From NCBI GenBank assembly GCA_050015675.1, contig JBEKAY010000004.1, positions 1 through 64,000 on the forward strand: a DNA stretch of 64,000 bases, written 5' to 3'. Shown here piece by piece: positions 8,686-17,968 of the stretch (position 1 is the first letter of the stretch; each line of letters starts with the position of its first letter). Made by a program: the position numbers and the translations under genes. Under the pieces are notes generated by a model that worked only from the letters and a program-made list of their open reading frames with translations, had not been told where the DNA came from and did no database searches. This DNA is from Fen-1298 sp050015675 (GTDB lineage: Bacteria > Bacteroidota > Ignavibacteria > UBA10030).

Positions 8686-9228
8686 ATGAAGAAAATATTT
8701 GCTTTGGTTGTATTCTTATTTATTTTGTGCGCGACACAAGCAAGCGCACAGATGAAGATTGCTTACTTTAATTCTGAAGCAATCATGAAACAGCTTCCGG
8801 ATGCTCAGGACGCTCAGAAGCAGCTTGATCAATTTGTTGCCGATTGGCAGCAAGAATTGAACAAAATGCAGGATGAGTGGAAGAAAAAGTTTGATGATTA
8901 TGATAAACGGAAGCTTATCATGACTGAACAACGCCGTGCAGATACTGAACGTGAATTGCGTGACATGGACCAGAAAATAGTTGATTTCCGCACGCAAAAG
9001 TTTGGACAAAACGGCGAGTTGTTTAACAAACAAAATGAATTGATGAAGCCAGTGCAGGACCGTGTGTTTAAAGCGGTACAGGATGTGGCGCGCGAAGATG
9101 GATACGATTACGTGTTTGATAAAAGCGGCGATATCTTGTTGATGTATGCAAATGAAAAGTACGACCTGACACAAAAAGTATTTGCCAAACTAAAAGTAAC
9201 GACAGCTGCTCCGTCCGTCACAAAATAA
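8686..9228 (+). CDS. periplasmic chaperone Skp/OmpH, copy 2
   Basis: This is a second OmpH/Skp paralogue with the same plan: a signal peptide ending ATQASAQ, MKIAYFNSEAIMKQLPDAQ, a coiled coil (EWKKKFDDYDKRKLI), and VAREDGYDYVFDKSGD near the C terminus. The start is the ATG at 8686 with GGAGAAAG at 8673-8680; the ORF is open back to a TTG at 8668, which has no site. The tandem pair shares motifs but has clearly diverged, so the duplication is old. Paired OmpH genes after bamA are common in this group. Confidence 0.92.
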   Translation: MKKIFALVVFLFILCATQASAQMKIAYFNSEAIMKQLPDAQDAQKQLDQFVADWQQELNKMQDEWKKKFDDYDKRKLIMTEQRRADTERELRDMDQKIVDFRTQKFGQNGELFNKQNELMKPVQDRVFKAVQDVAREDGYDYVFDKSGDILLMYANEKYDLTQKVFAKLKVTTAAPSVTK

Positions 9229-9240
9229 TATAACCGACTT

Positions 9241-10308
9241 ATGACCATTCTTGAAATTGCTGAGTGGCTTGGCGGGGAAATCGTGGGCGGCAATATTGAA
9301 GGTAAGCCGGAGATCGACCGTGTTGCAAAGATTGAAGAAGCGACACTCGGTAGTCTCACATTTCTGGCTAATCCGAAATACGAAAAGTACCTCGGCACAA
9401 CCAGCGCAACAGCAGTATTAGTATCTCGAAAGCTTGATCTGAAGAAAATTGAAGGTCGGGCTTCGTCTATATTTATTCGTGTTGATGATCCGTATGTGGC
9501 ATTTCTGCATGTATTGAAACGCTTAACGCCAACAATGGATCCATTCATTACCGGTATCCACTCGACAGCTATTATTTCACCTGATGCGGTACTGGGAAAA
9601 AATGTTTCGGTTGGTGCAAATGCCGTCATTGGTAAGAATGCAGTTATTGGCAGTAACACAAAGATTGGCGAAGGTTGTATCATTGGAATGCAAGCGCAGA
9701 TTGGTGCAGATTGCATACTTTATCCGAATGTTGTTGTGTATCATCAGTGCATCCTTGGGAATAGAGTTGTTCTTCATTCTGGAGTGGTGATCGGGTCGGA
9801 TGGATTTGGGTTTGCACCAAAACCAGACGGCACATACGAAAAGATTCCCCAGCTTGGTATTGTTGTCATTGAGGACGATGTGGAGATTGGCGCCAACACA
9901 ACCATCGATCGCGCGGTGATGGGTGACACTCATATCCACCATGGTGTGAAGATAGACAACCTTGTTCAGATTGCGCACAATGTTGAAGTTGGTGAGAACA
10001 CTGTCATAGCGGCACAGACTGGAATCAGTGGTAGTACGAAAATTGGCAAGCATTGCATGATTGGCGGGCAGGTTGGATTAACAGGTCACATTGAGATAGC
10101 AGACCACACGGTTATTATGGCGCAATCAGGAATTCATGATAACATTAAAGAACCAGGCAAGTCGTTTTTCGGAACTCCTGCTGATGACGCAAGGAAAGCA
10201 CAACGTGCATACATCGCAGTAAAAATGCTGCCCGATATGCTGCACGAATTTACAGCGCTGAAGAAAAAAGTTGCCGACCTTGAACAAAGGCTTTTAGAAA
10301 AAAAATAA
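9241..10308 (+). CDS. lpxD: UDP-3-O-(3-hydroxyacyl)glucosamine N-acyltransferase
   Basis: LpxD adds the N-linked 3-hydroxyacyl chain, the third step of lipid A synthesis. The N-terminal uridine-binding domain (about 1-100) contains GSLTFLANPKYEKYL. It is followed by a left-handed parallel beta-helix of hexapeptide repeats (VIGKNAVIGSNTKIGEGC and more), with the catalytic His region VQIAHNVEVGENTVIAAQ. A short C-terminal coiled coil (ALKKKVADLEQRLLEKK) closes the trimer. It starts 12 bases after skp copy 2. Confidence 0.95.
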   Translation: MTILEIAEWLGGEIVGGNIEGKPEIDRVAKIEEATLGSLTFLANPKYEKYLGTTSATAVLVSRKLDLKKIEGRASSIFIRVDDPYVAFLHVLKRLTPTMDPFITGIHSTAIISPDAVLGKNVSVGANAVIGKNAVIGSNTKIGEGCIIGMQAQIGADCILYPNVVVYHQCILGNRVVLHSGVVIGSDGFGFAPKPDGTYEKIPQLGIVVIEDDVEIGANTTIDRAVMGDTHIHHGVKIDNLVQIAHNVEVGENTVIAAQTGISGSTKIGKHCMIGGQVGLTGHIEIADHTVIMAQSGIHDNIKEPGKSFFGTPADDARKAQRAYIAVKMLPDMLHEFTALKKKVADLEQRLLEKK

Positions 10309-10325
10309 AAGGAGAGGTAGAAAGC

Positions 10326-11738
10326 ATGCTCGTTCAACAAATGACTATCAAAAAGCCCGTCACAATGTCCGGTGTAGGACTTCACACAGGTGTGACAACA
10401 ACGATGACTTTTAAGCCGGCGCCAGAAAATTATGGCATCCGATTTCGCCGGGTTGATCTATCTGATTCACCGGAAATTCCAGCCGATGTTGATCACGTAG
10501 TTGATCTCCAACGCGGAACGACACTAGGAATCGGTAATGCACGTGTGCATACCGTCGAGCATGTTCTTGCTGCTGTTGCCGGATTGCAGGTTGATAATAT
10601 CGTTGTTGAACTCAACAACATCGAACCTCCTATTGGCGACGGCAGTGCAAAACCGTTTGTCGATATGCTGCTTGAAGCAGGGTTGGAAGATCTGGAGGCG
10701 CCGAAAGATTATCTTATCATCGATCAAGTTATCCATTATCAGGATCCGGCTCGCGGTGTTGAAATCGTTGCGCTGCCAACAGATGATTTTCGTGTTACAG
10801 TCATGGTTGACTACAACAATCCAGCATTGGGAAGTCAGCATACAGGTTTATTCAATCTTGAAAAAGAATTTGTTTCCGAATTCTCTTCAGCGCGAACGTT
10901 CTGTTTTCTTCATGAAGTAGAAATGTTGTTTGATCAAGGTTTGATAAAAGGAGGGAATCTTGATAATGCTGTCGTCATTGTCGATAGCGATCTCTCGGAC
11001 GATGAAATCAGGAAATTGGTGCATAAACTGGGCCTCGATCATTCGGTTATTCTCGGTTCTTCCGGTGTACTGAACGATAAAAAACTTCATTATCGCAACG
11101 AGCCTGCACGACATAAATTGTTAGACATGATTGGTGATCTTGCGCTCATTGGTGCGCCAATTAAGGCGCAGATACTTGCTGCGCGCCCCGGTCATGCTGC
11201 GAATATCGAATTTGCCCGTAAGGTCCGAAAGCTGTATCAACAAAACAAACTCGTGCGTAAGTATCAGCATGAGAAAAAAGAAGGTGTCATTTTCGATGTC
11301 AATGCTATTCAACGTATATTGCCGCACCGATATCCATTCCTCCTTGTTGATAAAATTATTGATTTTCAGATGGATGAACATGCTGTCGGTGTCAAGAATG
11401 TGACGATGAACGAACAATTCTTTCAAGGTCACTTCCCGGGCAAGCCGATTATGCCTGGTGTCTTGATCGTGGAAGCACTTGCGCAGACAGGTGGCGTTCT
11501 GATGCTGAACGGTACTGAAAATACCAGCAATAAATTAGTATTCTTTATGGCAATAAATAATGTGAAGTTTCGTAAACCGGTCGTACCTGGCGATCAACTC
11601 ATACTTGATGTTAAAATGGTGAGTCGCCGTTCTAAGGTAATTCAGATTCGCGGTGAAGCTTTGGTGGACGGTGTAGTGGTAGCAGAAGGCGATTTTACTG
11701 CTGCCCTTGTTGATCGTGAAGAAGCAAAAGCTAAATAA
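10326..11738 (+). CDS. lpxC/fabZ: bifunctional LpxC deacetylase / FabZ dehydratase fusion
   Basis: This is one 470-residue chain with two enzymes. Residues 1-310 are LpxC, the Zn-dependent UDP-3-O-acyl-GlcNAc deacetylase that commits to lipid A; HTVEHVL supplies His79, and RHKLLDMIGD supplies His263 and Asp267 as metal ligands. Residues from about 323 are FabZ, the (3R)-hydroxyacyl-ACP dehydratase of fatty acid synthesis, with ILPHRYPFLLVDKI, catalytic His in GHFPGKPIMPGV and Glu in EALAQTGG. The fusion places enzymes competing for the hydroxyacyl-ACP pool under one control and is typical of Bacteroidota and relatives. GGAGAG precedes the ATG. Confidence 0.97.
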   Translation: MLVQQMTIKKPVTMSGVGLHTGVTTTMTFKPAPENYGIRFRRVDLSDSPEIPADVDHVVDLQRGTTLGIGNARVHTVEHVLAAVAGLQVDNIVVELNNIEPPIGDGSAKPFVDMLLEAGLEDLEAPKDYLIIDQVIHYQDPARGVEIVALPTDDFRVTVMVDYNNPALGSQHTGLFNLEKEFVSEFSSARTFCFLHEVEMLFDQGLIKGGNLDNAVVIVDSDLSDDEIRKLVHKLGLDHSVILGSSGVLNDKKLHYRNEPARHKLLDMIGDLALIGAPIKAQILAARPGHAANIEFARKVRKLYQQNKLVRKYQHEKKEGVIFDVNAIQRILPHRYPFLLVDKIIDFQMDEHAVGVKNVTMNEQFFQGHFPGKPIMPGVLIVEALAQTGGVLMLNGTENTSNKLVFFMAINNVKFRKPVVPGDQLILDVKMVSRRSKVIQIRGEALVDGVVVAEGDFTAALVDREEAKAK

Positions 11739-11764
11739 TCTCCAAAATAAACGAGAATTTTTTT

Positions 11765-12556
11765 ATGTGTGTTAATATTCATCCCTTGGCATTAGTTGGT
11801 AAAAAAGCACAGCTTGGCGAGAATGTTACAATCGGTCCTTCGGCAATTATAGGTGACGATGTCGTCATTGGTGACGACTCAACAATTGCACCGTATGCAA
11901 TAATTCAGGATGGAACGTGTCTTGGTAAGGAATGCAAAATAGCATCTTTCTCAGTCATCGGTGGACCGCCGCAGGATTTAAAATATAAGGGCGAGCCGAC
12001 ATTTATAGAACTTGGCGACAAATGCGATGTTCGAGAATATGTTACATTGAATCGCGGAACAATTGAAACAGGAAAGACTGTCATCGGCAGCAATTGTATG
12101 TTTATGGCAAATGCTCACGTTGGTCACGACTGCGTTATTGGTGACAATTGCATTTTGGCGAACAGCGTGGCGTTGGCAGGCCATGTCACTCTTAATAACT
12201 GGGTTATTATTGGCGGACTGACACCAGTGCATCAATTTGTTCAGATCGGAGATCATACGATGATTGGCGGCGGGCTCCGGGTTCCAAAAGATGTTCCGCC
12301 TTACATCCTGACAGGCCGAGAACCGTTGGTATTCCAGGGATTAAATTCTATTGGGCTCCGTCGCCGTGGATTTAGTGCGGGATCAATTGATTTAATAGAC
12401 AAAGCGTATTTTCTCATCTATCAATCCAACTTGAATGTTTCGCAAGCAGTTGCACGAATTAAAGAAGAGTTGGAGCAGACACCTGAAATAAAAAATATTA
12501 TAAATTTCATAGAAGGAAGCAAACGCGGTATCATTCCAGGTCCTAGTCATCACTAA
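11765..12556 (+). CDS. lpxA: UDP-N-acetylglucosamine acyltransferase
   Basis: LpxA O-acylates UDP-GlcNAc, the first lipid A step. The protein is a hexapeptide left-handed beta-helix from residue 5 (NIHPLALVGKKAQLGENVTI), with the catalytic His in ANAHVGHDCVIGDNC and the HQFVQIGDHTMIGGG region. An alpha-helical C-terminal domain (GLRRRGFSAGSIDLIDKAY) is diagnostic for LpxA over LpxD. At 263 residues the length is normal. It is the last lipid A gene of the operon; lpxB is not in the window. Confidence 0.96.
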   Translation: MCVNIHPLALVGKKAQLGENVTIGPSAIIGDDVVIGDDSTIAPYAIIQDGTCLGKECKIASFSVIGGPPQDLKYKGEPTFIELGDKCDVREYVTLNRGTIETGKTVIGSNCMFMANAHVGHDCVIGDNCILANSVALAGHVTLNNWVIIGGLTPVHQFVQIGDHTMIGGGLRVPKDVPPYILTGREPLVFQGLNSIGLRRRGFSAGSIDLIDKAYFLIYQSNLNVSQAVARIKEELEQTPEIKNIINFIEGSKRGIIPGPSHH

Positions 12557-12563
12557 GAAGATT

Positions 12564-13340
12564 ATGAATTGGAGATTTGAAAACACCGGCGTTCGTTCTG
12601 GCGTTTTTAATATGGAGTATGACGTAGCCCTCGCACGGGCGCTCGTCGATGGTACGGGTTATTCCACTCTTCGCGTGTACGGCTGGCGGCCATCTGCTAT
12701 CTCGCTCGGTTGGAATCAATCGATGGATGAAATTGATCTCACTAAAACATCGGCAGCTGGTATCGACGTAGTTCGTCGCCCCACTGGTGGACGCGCAATT
12801 CTACATGCAAATGAATTGACCTATAGTGTCGTGATGCGAGTGCATAATAAAAACGTTCTTACTATCTATGATGATATTAGCCGCGCGCTTGTTGCCGGAT
12901 TACAAGAGCTTGGTGCGCCTGTCGCTATTGAAAAAAGTCAGCCGCATTTTCCATCGCTTTATCGAACTGCTTCGGCGGTGGCATGTTTCTCGAGCACCGG
13001 ACGATATGAAATTAAATGTGACGGTAAAAAATTAGTCGGCAGTGCTCAACGCCGCTATGCCGCCGTTGATGGCGAAGAAGTGGTACTGCAACATGGTTCC
13101 ATTCTGCTCGGTTCCGAACATAAGCGGATAGTGGAATTTCTAAATCTCCCATCGGAAGAACAGCGTGTCGCTTTGATGCGGGAGCTTGATGAAAAGACGA
13201 CGGAGTTGTCAACGATTTTAAATCGAACAGTAAAATTTGATGAAACAGCAGATGCAATTCTACACGGATTCCGGAAAGCATGGTCGATTTCTCCAGAAGT
13301 TGTGAATATTATTGATGAGGAACAAAAGGTGATAATATGA
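12564..13340 (+). CDS. lipoyl/octanoyl transferase, LipM-like (BPL/LplA family)
   Basis: This enzyme of the biotin/lipoate protein ligase fold probably moves octanoyl groups from ACP to lipoate-dependent proteins. The opening WRFENTGVRSGVFNMEYD matches LipM-type octanoyltransferases. RRPTGGRAILHANELTYS is the family binding loop and KLVGSAQRR carries the conserved Lys. A Cys in VACFSSTGRYEI sits where LipM has its nucleophile, which favours octanoyltransferase over ATP-dependent ligase. It follows lpxA by 7 bases and overlaps panB by 4. Alternative: lipoate-protein ligase A. Confidence 0.8.
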   Translation: MNWRFENTGVRSGVFNMEYDVALARALVDGTGYSTLRVYGWRPSAISLGWNQSMDEIDLTKTSAAGIDVVRRPTGGRAILHANELTYSVVMRVHNKNVLTIYDDISRALVAGLQELGAPVAIEKSQPHFPSLYRTASAVACFSSTGRYEIKCDGKKLVGSAQRRYAAVDGEEVVLQHGSILLGSEHKRIVEFLNLPSEEQRVALMRELDEKTTELSTILNRTVKFDETADAILHGFRKAWSISPEVVNIIDEEQKVII

Positions 13341-14161
13341 AAAATTCATCCACAACATCAGGCCCGAAGAAAATTACAACAAAAGTTATCGCGGCGATGA
13401 AAAAAGATAGGTCGCGGATCGCGTGTCTGACAGCGTACGATTATCTTACAGCGCGTCTGCTCGATCAATCGGGTATCGATCTGATTCTTGTCGGCGACAC
13501 ACTTGGCATGGTGTTTCAAGGACAGGAAACAACGCTGCCAGTGACACTCGATGAAATGATTTATCATGCTAAGACAGTTGTTCGCGGAGTTGATCGGGCG
13601 ATGGTAATTATTGATATGCCATTTATGTCTTACCAAGCGAATGATGAAGAAGGATTTCGCAATGCGGGGCGCATAATGAAAGAAACAGGCGCCGGCGGAG
13701 TAAAGCTTGAAGGAGGTGAGCGCATCGCTAATTTGGTGCATATAATGGTACGCGCTGGAATTCCGGTGATGGGGCACCTTGGATTGACACCGCAATCAAT
13801 TCATCAGTTCGGCGGCTTTACTGCGCGCGGTGCAAATCCGGCTGAGGCAAAGCAATTGCTCAAGGACGCGAAGATTTTAGAAGAAGCCGGTGCTTTTAGT
13901 ATCGTGCTCGAAAAAATTCCATCAGAGCTTGCAGCGAAAGTAACAAAATTACTGAAGATTCCGACTATAGGTATTGGAGCCGGTATGCATTGCGATGGGC
14001 AAATTCTCGTAGTGTCAGATATGCTAGGGTTGTACGAAGATTTCCATCCGCGTTTTGTACGGTACTATGCGCATCTTGCTGATACGATTCGCCAAAGCGT
14101 TGGCGGGTACGTAAAAGACGTGAAAGAAGAAAAATTTCCTACACAAAAAGAAAGTTATTAA
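13337..14161 (+). CDS. panB: 3-methyl-2-oxobutanoate hydroxymethyltransferase
   Basis: PanB makes ketopantoate from 2-oxoisovalerate and methylene-THF, the first pantothenate step. Signature motifs include CLTAYDYLTARLLDQSGID, LVGDTLGMVFQG, the metal-binding Asp region VIIDMPFMSYQ, VKLEGGE, GHLGLTPQS and the catalytic Glu in IVLEKIPSELA. Length (274) is typical. Its ATG overlaps the lipM-like stop (ATGA), so the two are probably co-translated. panC lies 31 kb away at 45644. Confidence 0.96.
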   Translation: MKNSSTTSGPKKITTKVIAAMKKDRSRIACLTAYDYLTARLLDQSGIDLILVGDTLGMVFQGQETTLPVTLDEMIYHAKTVVRGVDRAMVIIDMPFMSYQANDEEGFRNAGRIMKETGAGGVKLEGGERIANLVHIMVRAGIPVMGHLGLTPQSIHQFGGFTARGANPAEAKQLLKDAKILEEAGAFSIVLEKIPSELAAKVTKLLKIPTIGIGAGMHCDGQILVVSDMLGLYEDFHPRFVRYYAHLADTIRQSVGGYVKDVKEEKFPTQKESY

Positions 14162-14456
14162 ACTAAGGAAATTACTCGGAATATTTTCTTTCAATATAAT
14201 GGAAAGTAATCCCCTCTCCTCATAGGAGAGGGATAGGGTGAGATCAAAATAAAATAGAATGACCCCACCTTTCCCGAATGGATGCCTTCGGCAAATCCTC
14301 CACTAAGAGGGGAGGAAATTTTAGAAAATGCCCGATATTAAAAAAACTATTAAAGGGGACGCGAATAATTACAAATTAAGAAATACAAAACTACAAAGGC
14401 ATGCAGGGTAAAGGCATCGCGTGTCTTTACGATTTTAGCAGTTTTAAAAATAAATT
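14162..14456. other. intergenic gap with hairpin repeat
   Basis: This gap of about 295 bases between panB and surE has no plausible gene. CCCTCTCC (14212-14219) pairs perfectly with GGAGAGGG (14225-14232) across a 5-base loop, and an AGAGGGGAGG tract follows near 14317. The mix of CTCTCC and GGAGAG tracts looks like a dispersed intergenic repeat rather than a terminator, since no T tract follows. A surE promoter should lie in the AT-rich last 100 bases, but I cannot name it. Confidence 0.5.
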
Positions 14457-15239
14457 ATGAAACAAAAACGAAAGCTCAATATTCTTGTTTCCAATGACGA
14501 CGGCATTGATGCGCTAGGTATTTATGCGCTGGTACAAGAAATGAAAAAGATTGGTACCGTAACGGTTGTGGCACCGGATAAACAGCAAAGCGCCGTCGGG
14601 CATGCTATTACAATGAACTATCCGTTGCGTGTGAAAGAATTCAAGAAGGATGGCAAGTTCTTTGGTTATGCTGTGCAAGGCACTCCCGCTGATTGTGTAA
14701 AGCTTGCTGTACGTGCTATTCTTAAACGTGCGCCGGATTTAGTTGTCTCCGGTGTTAATCACGGTTCCAACACTGCTATAAGCATTATTTATTCCGGCAC
14801 AGTTTCGGCTGCGACGGAAGGAACAATTCTTGGTATTCCATCTATCGCAGTTTCCTTAACTACATACGCACCAGCAGATTTTCGATATGCAGCAAAGTTT
14901 GCCAGAAAGCTCGCTTTGCTCATCGGCAAGAGAGGACTTCCATCAAGCACCCTGCTCAATGTCAATGTTCCTCCTTTGAAGGCGAAAGAAATCAAAGGCG
15001 TGCTCATTACCCGGCAGGGCAAAGCAGTATGGAACGATACATTCGATCATAGGCGAGATCCAAATAATCGTGAGTACTACTGGCTTACCGGCGGGTTAGA
15101 AGAAGTAGATACGGATTTGGAATTTGATGAAGCCGCAGTACGCGCCAATTATATTTCTGTCACACCCATTCATTACGATCTCACAGATTATAAAATGTTT
15201 GAAGCGATGAAGAAGTGGGGAATAGGCAAGATTCAATAG
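14457..15239 (+). CDS. surE: 5'/3'-nucleotidase SurE
   Basis: SurE is a metal-dependent phosphatase acting on nucleoside monophosphates. The metal site is explicit: ILVSNDDGIDALGI gives the paired Asp residues, followed by VVAPDKQQSAVGHAIT, VQGTPADCVKLAV, and VVSGVNHGSNTAISIIYSGT with the Asn ligand. The 260-residue length and single-domain form are normal. It stands alone between two gaps, so it probably has its own promoter. Confidence 0.96.
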   Translation: MKQKRKLNILVSNDDGIDALGIYALVQEMKKIGTVTVVAPDKQQSAVGHAITMNYPLRVKEFKKDGKFFGYAVQGTPADCVKLAVRAILKRAPDLVVSGVNHGSNTAISIIYSGTVSAATEGTILGIPSIAVSLTTYAPADFRYAAKFARKLALLIGKRGLPSSTLLNVNVPPLKAKEIKGVLITRQGKAVWNDTFDHRRDPNNREYYWLTGGLEEVDTDLEFDEAAVRANYISVTPIHYDLTDYKMFEAMKKWGIGKIQ

Positions 15240-15349
15240 GAAGTAATGAGGAAGAAGTACACAGTGTGTTTCACGGAACACTAATCAATGATTGTTCACT
15301 TCTGAAAGCATTTCACAATTTTTAATTTATCGCTGTTCTTTTTGATCGT

Positions 15350-17965
15350 ATGTCAACTCCATTAATGAAACAATACCAGCAGGTGAAGGCGAAGTATCCG
15401 GATACGATACTTCTCTTCAGAATGGGTGACTTCTTCGAAACGTTTGATGAAGATGCAAAAGTTACGTCTAAAGTTCTGGGTATTGTATTGACCAAACGCG
15501 GCAATGGCGCCTCCGGTGAAACGCCGCTTGCTGGGTTTCCTCATCACGCACTCGATGCATATCTTCCCAAACTTCTTCGCGCTGGATATCGAGTTGCAAT
15601 CTGCGAGCAGCTGGAAGATCCAAAATTTGCCAAAGGTATCGTCAAGCGTGACGTCGTTGAAGTCATGTCGCCCGGAGTGGCGTTTTCGGATAAAGTGTTG
15701 GAACAAAAACAGAATAACTATCTTGCCGCAGTCGCGCTACCATCTCCGCTGGCAACAAGCGAGGATCGAATCGGATTCGCATTCATTGATGTTTCAACAG
15801 GAGAATTTGGACTCAGTGAATTTCCATTGAAGCAGCTCTTAGAACAGGCGAGCAATTTACAACCTCAAGAATTACTAGTACAAAAACGTGATTTGGAGAC
15901 TGTGAAAACTTTGCTGGGCGAACGTTTTCGAGTGCTCTACACGAAAGTGGACGATTGGGTCTTCAACGCCGATTACGCATACGAGCTGCTCATTAATCAT
16001 TTCAAAACACAATCGTTGAAAGGGTTCGGCATCGAAGAGATGCGCATCGGTACAATTGCAGCTGGTGCGGTGATGAATTATTTGCAGGAAACGCAGAGGT
16101 CGAATATTCCACACATCAAAAAAATTGTACTGCATGATGTGAGTGAATATATGGTGCTTGACGCTTCGACAAAACGTAATCTCGAAATTATTACCAGCAT
16201 TTCAGGTCAACAAGATGGCACTCTTTATTCCATTATTGATCACACACTTACACCCATGGGCGGAAGAATGCTCAAGCAGTGGATCAATCGTCCATTGAAA
16301 CGATTAGAACCGATCCGTGCGCGGCTCGATGCGGTGCAGGAATTAGTAACAAACGAATCAGCACGCCGCAAAACTCGGGAAGAGTTAGAACATATCGGCG
16401 ATTTGGAACGGCTGATTGCGAAAATTGCTACCGGCAGAGCGAATCCACGCGAAGTGAATCAACTAAGAGCAATGCTGGAATTGATTCCAAATCTCAAATC
16501 CCTAATCTCAAATCTGAAATGTCAGACACTTACAGTGCTGAATAAGAACCTTGATTCTCTCCCCGATCTTGTTTCTGCAATTGGTAAGGCAATTGCCGAT
16601 GATCCACCGATGGCATTGGTGGATGGCGGCGTGATTAAGAGCGGGTATCAAACAGAGTTAGATGAAATTCGCGCGCTGGCGTTTGGGGCGAAAGATTGGG
16701 TAGCGAAGCATCAGCAATCAGAGCGAGAACGCACAGGCATTTCATCGCTCAAAATTAGTTTCAATAATGTATTCGGTTATTATATCGAAGTGACAAATAC
16801 ACACAGGGACAAGGTGCCTGATAATTACATCCGCAAACAGACGCTGACAAATGCTGAGCGGTTTGTAACTCCGGAATTGAAAGAATATGAAGAAAAGATT
16901 CTTCACGCAGAAGAGAAAATTCTCGCGCTCGAAACACGTCTCTTCAATGAACTGCGCCAAATGATTGCAGAACATGCTGGCGCAATTCAAACGAATGCTT
17001 ATGCAATAGCAACATTGGATTGCTTTGTCTCGCTTGCTGATGTAGCGGTAGAAAATAAATATACGTGCCCGCTTGTAGATGACTCACTCTGTATAGAAAT
17101 TAAGGATGGACGGCATCCGGTAATCGAAAAACTATTACCACCTGGTGAACATTATACACCGAATAATACATTGCTCGATACAGCGTCGGATCAGATTCTC
17201 ATTATCACCGGCCCAAATATGAGCGGCAAGTCGAGTTACTTGCGGCAGGTTGGGTTGAATGTGTTGCTTGCACAGATTGGAAGTTTTGTTCCGGCTGCAT
17301 TCGCGCGCATAGGGATTGTGGACAGAATTTACACACGCGTAGGTGCGAGCGACAACATTGCATCTGGTGAAAGCACTTTTTTAGTGGAAATGCACGAAGC
17401 AGCGAACATTGTCAACACAGCGACGGAGCGCAGTTTAATTCTTCTTGACGAAATTGGGCGCGGGACAAGCACGTTCGATGGCATCAGCATTGCATGGGCA
17501 CTCACGGAGTATTTGCACGAACGAATCGGAGCCAAGACGCTTTTTGCAACACACTACCACGAACTAAACGAACTTGCTGATGTATTTACTCGCATAAAAA
17601 ACTACAAAGTAGATGTGCGTGAATATGGAGATAAGGTTATCTTTCTTCATAAGGTGATGCCGGGCTTTGCCGACCATTCGTATGGAATTCAAGTAGCACA
17701 AATGGCTGGTTTGCCGGAAGAAATAACAGAACGTGCGAAGCAAGTGTTGAAGAATTTGGAAAGCTCGGAATTGGTAGTGAGAACAAAAGAAAAAAAAGAG
17801 GTAAGGAGTGAGAATAGAGATGGAGAGGTACAATTAACGATGTTTGAAGTGAAAGACGACAAGTTACGTAAGGAGCTTCTCAATCTCGATATTGAACACA
17901 TGACTCCGCTGGACGCTATGCAAACATTAGCAGCACTAAAGAATAAATTAGAAACGAAGGACTAA
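15350..17965 (+). CDS. mutS: DNA mismatch repair protein MutS
   Basis: MutS binds mismatches and starts methyl-independent or MutL-dependent repair. Domains in order: mismatch-binding domain I with the Phe-x-Glu wedge in FRMGDFFETF (about residues 24-33), connector, core/lever (to about 550, with GRANPREVNQL), and a C-terminal ABC-type ATPase with Walker A GPNMSGKSSYLRQ and the signature region SGESTFLVEM, Walker B ILLDEIGRGTSTFDG, and ATHYHEL. The HTH/dimer end and a variable linker precede MTPLDAMQTLAALKNKL. 871 residues is standard MutS1. mutL is not here. dinB follows after 3 bases. Confidence 0.97.
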   Translation: MSTPLMKQYQQVKAKYPDTILLFRMGDFFETFDEDAKVTSKVLGIVLTKRGNGASGETPLAGFPHHALDAYLPKLLRAGYRVAICEQLEDPKFAKGIVKRDVVEVMSPGVAFSDKVLEQKQNNYLAAVALPSPLATSEDRIGFAFIDVSTGEFGLSEFPLKQLLEQASNLQPQELLVQKRDLETVKTLLGERFRVLYTKVDDWVFNADYAYELLINHFKTQSLKGFGIEEMRIGTIAAGAVMNYLQETQRSNIPHIKKIVLHDVSEYMVLDASTKRNLEIITSISGQQDGTLYSIIDHTLTPMGGRMLKQWINRPLKRLEPIRARLDAVQELVTNESARRKTREELEHIGDLERLIAKIATGRANPREVNQLRAMLELIPNLKSLISNLKCQTLTVLNKNLDSLPDLVSAIGKAIADDPPMALVDGGVIKSGYQTELDEIRALAFGAKDWVAKHQQSERERTGISSLKISFNNVFGYYIEVTNTHRDKVPDNYIRKQTLTNAERFVTPELKEYEEKILHAEEKILALETRLFNELRQMIAEHAGAIQTNAYAIATLDCFVSLADVAVENKYTCPLVDDSLCIEIKDGRHPVIEKLLPPGEHYTPNNTLLDTASDQILIITGPNMSGKSSYLRQVGLNVLLAQIGSFVPAAFARIGIVDRIYTRVGASDNIASGESTFLVEMHEAANIVNTATERSLILLDEIGRGTSTFDGISIAWALTEYLHERIGAKTLFATHYHELNELADVFTRIKNYKVDVREYGDKVIFLHKVMPGFADHSYGIQVAQMAGLPEEITERAKQVLKNLESSELVVRTKEKKEVRSENRDGEVQLTMFEVKDDKLRKELLNLDIEHMTPLDAMQTLAALKNKLETKD

Positions 17966-17968
17966 GAA

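Noticed and set aside
16486..16524. Repeat-like CTCAAATC tract inside mutS as an inserted element
   Set aside because: The encoded residues align without a gap to the variable lever region of other MutS proteins, so length is normal and no insertion is needed.
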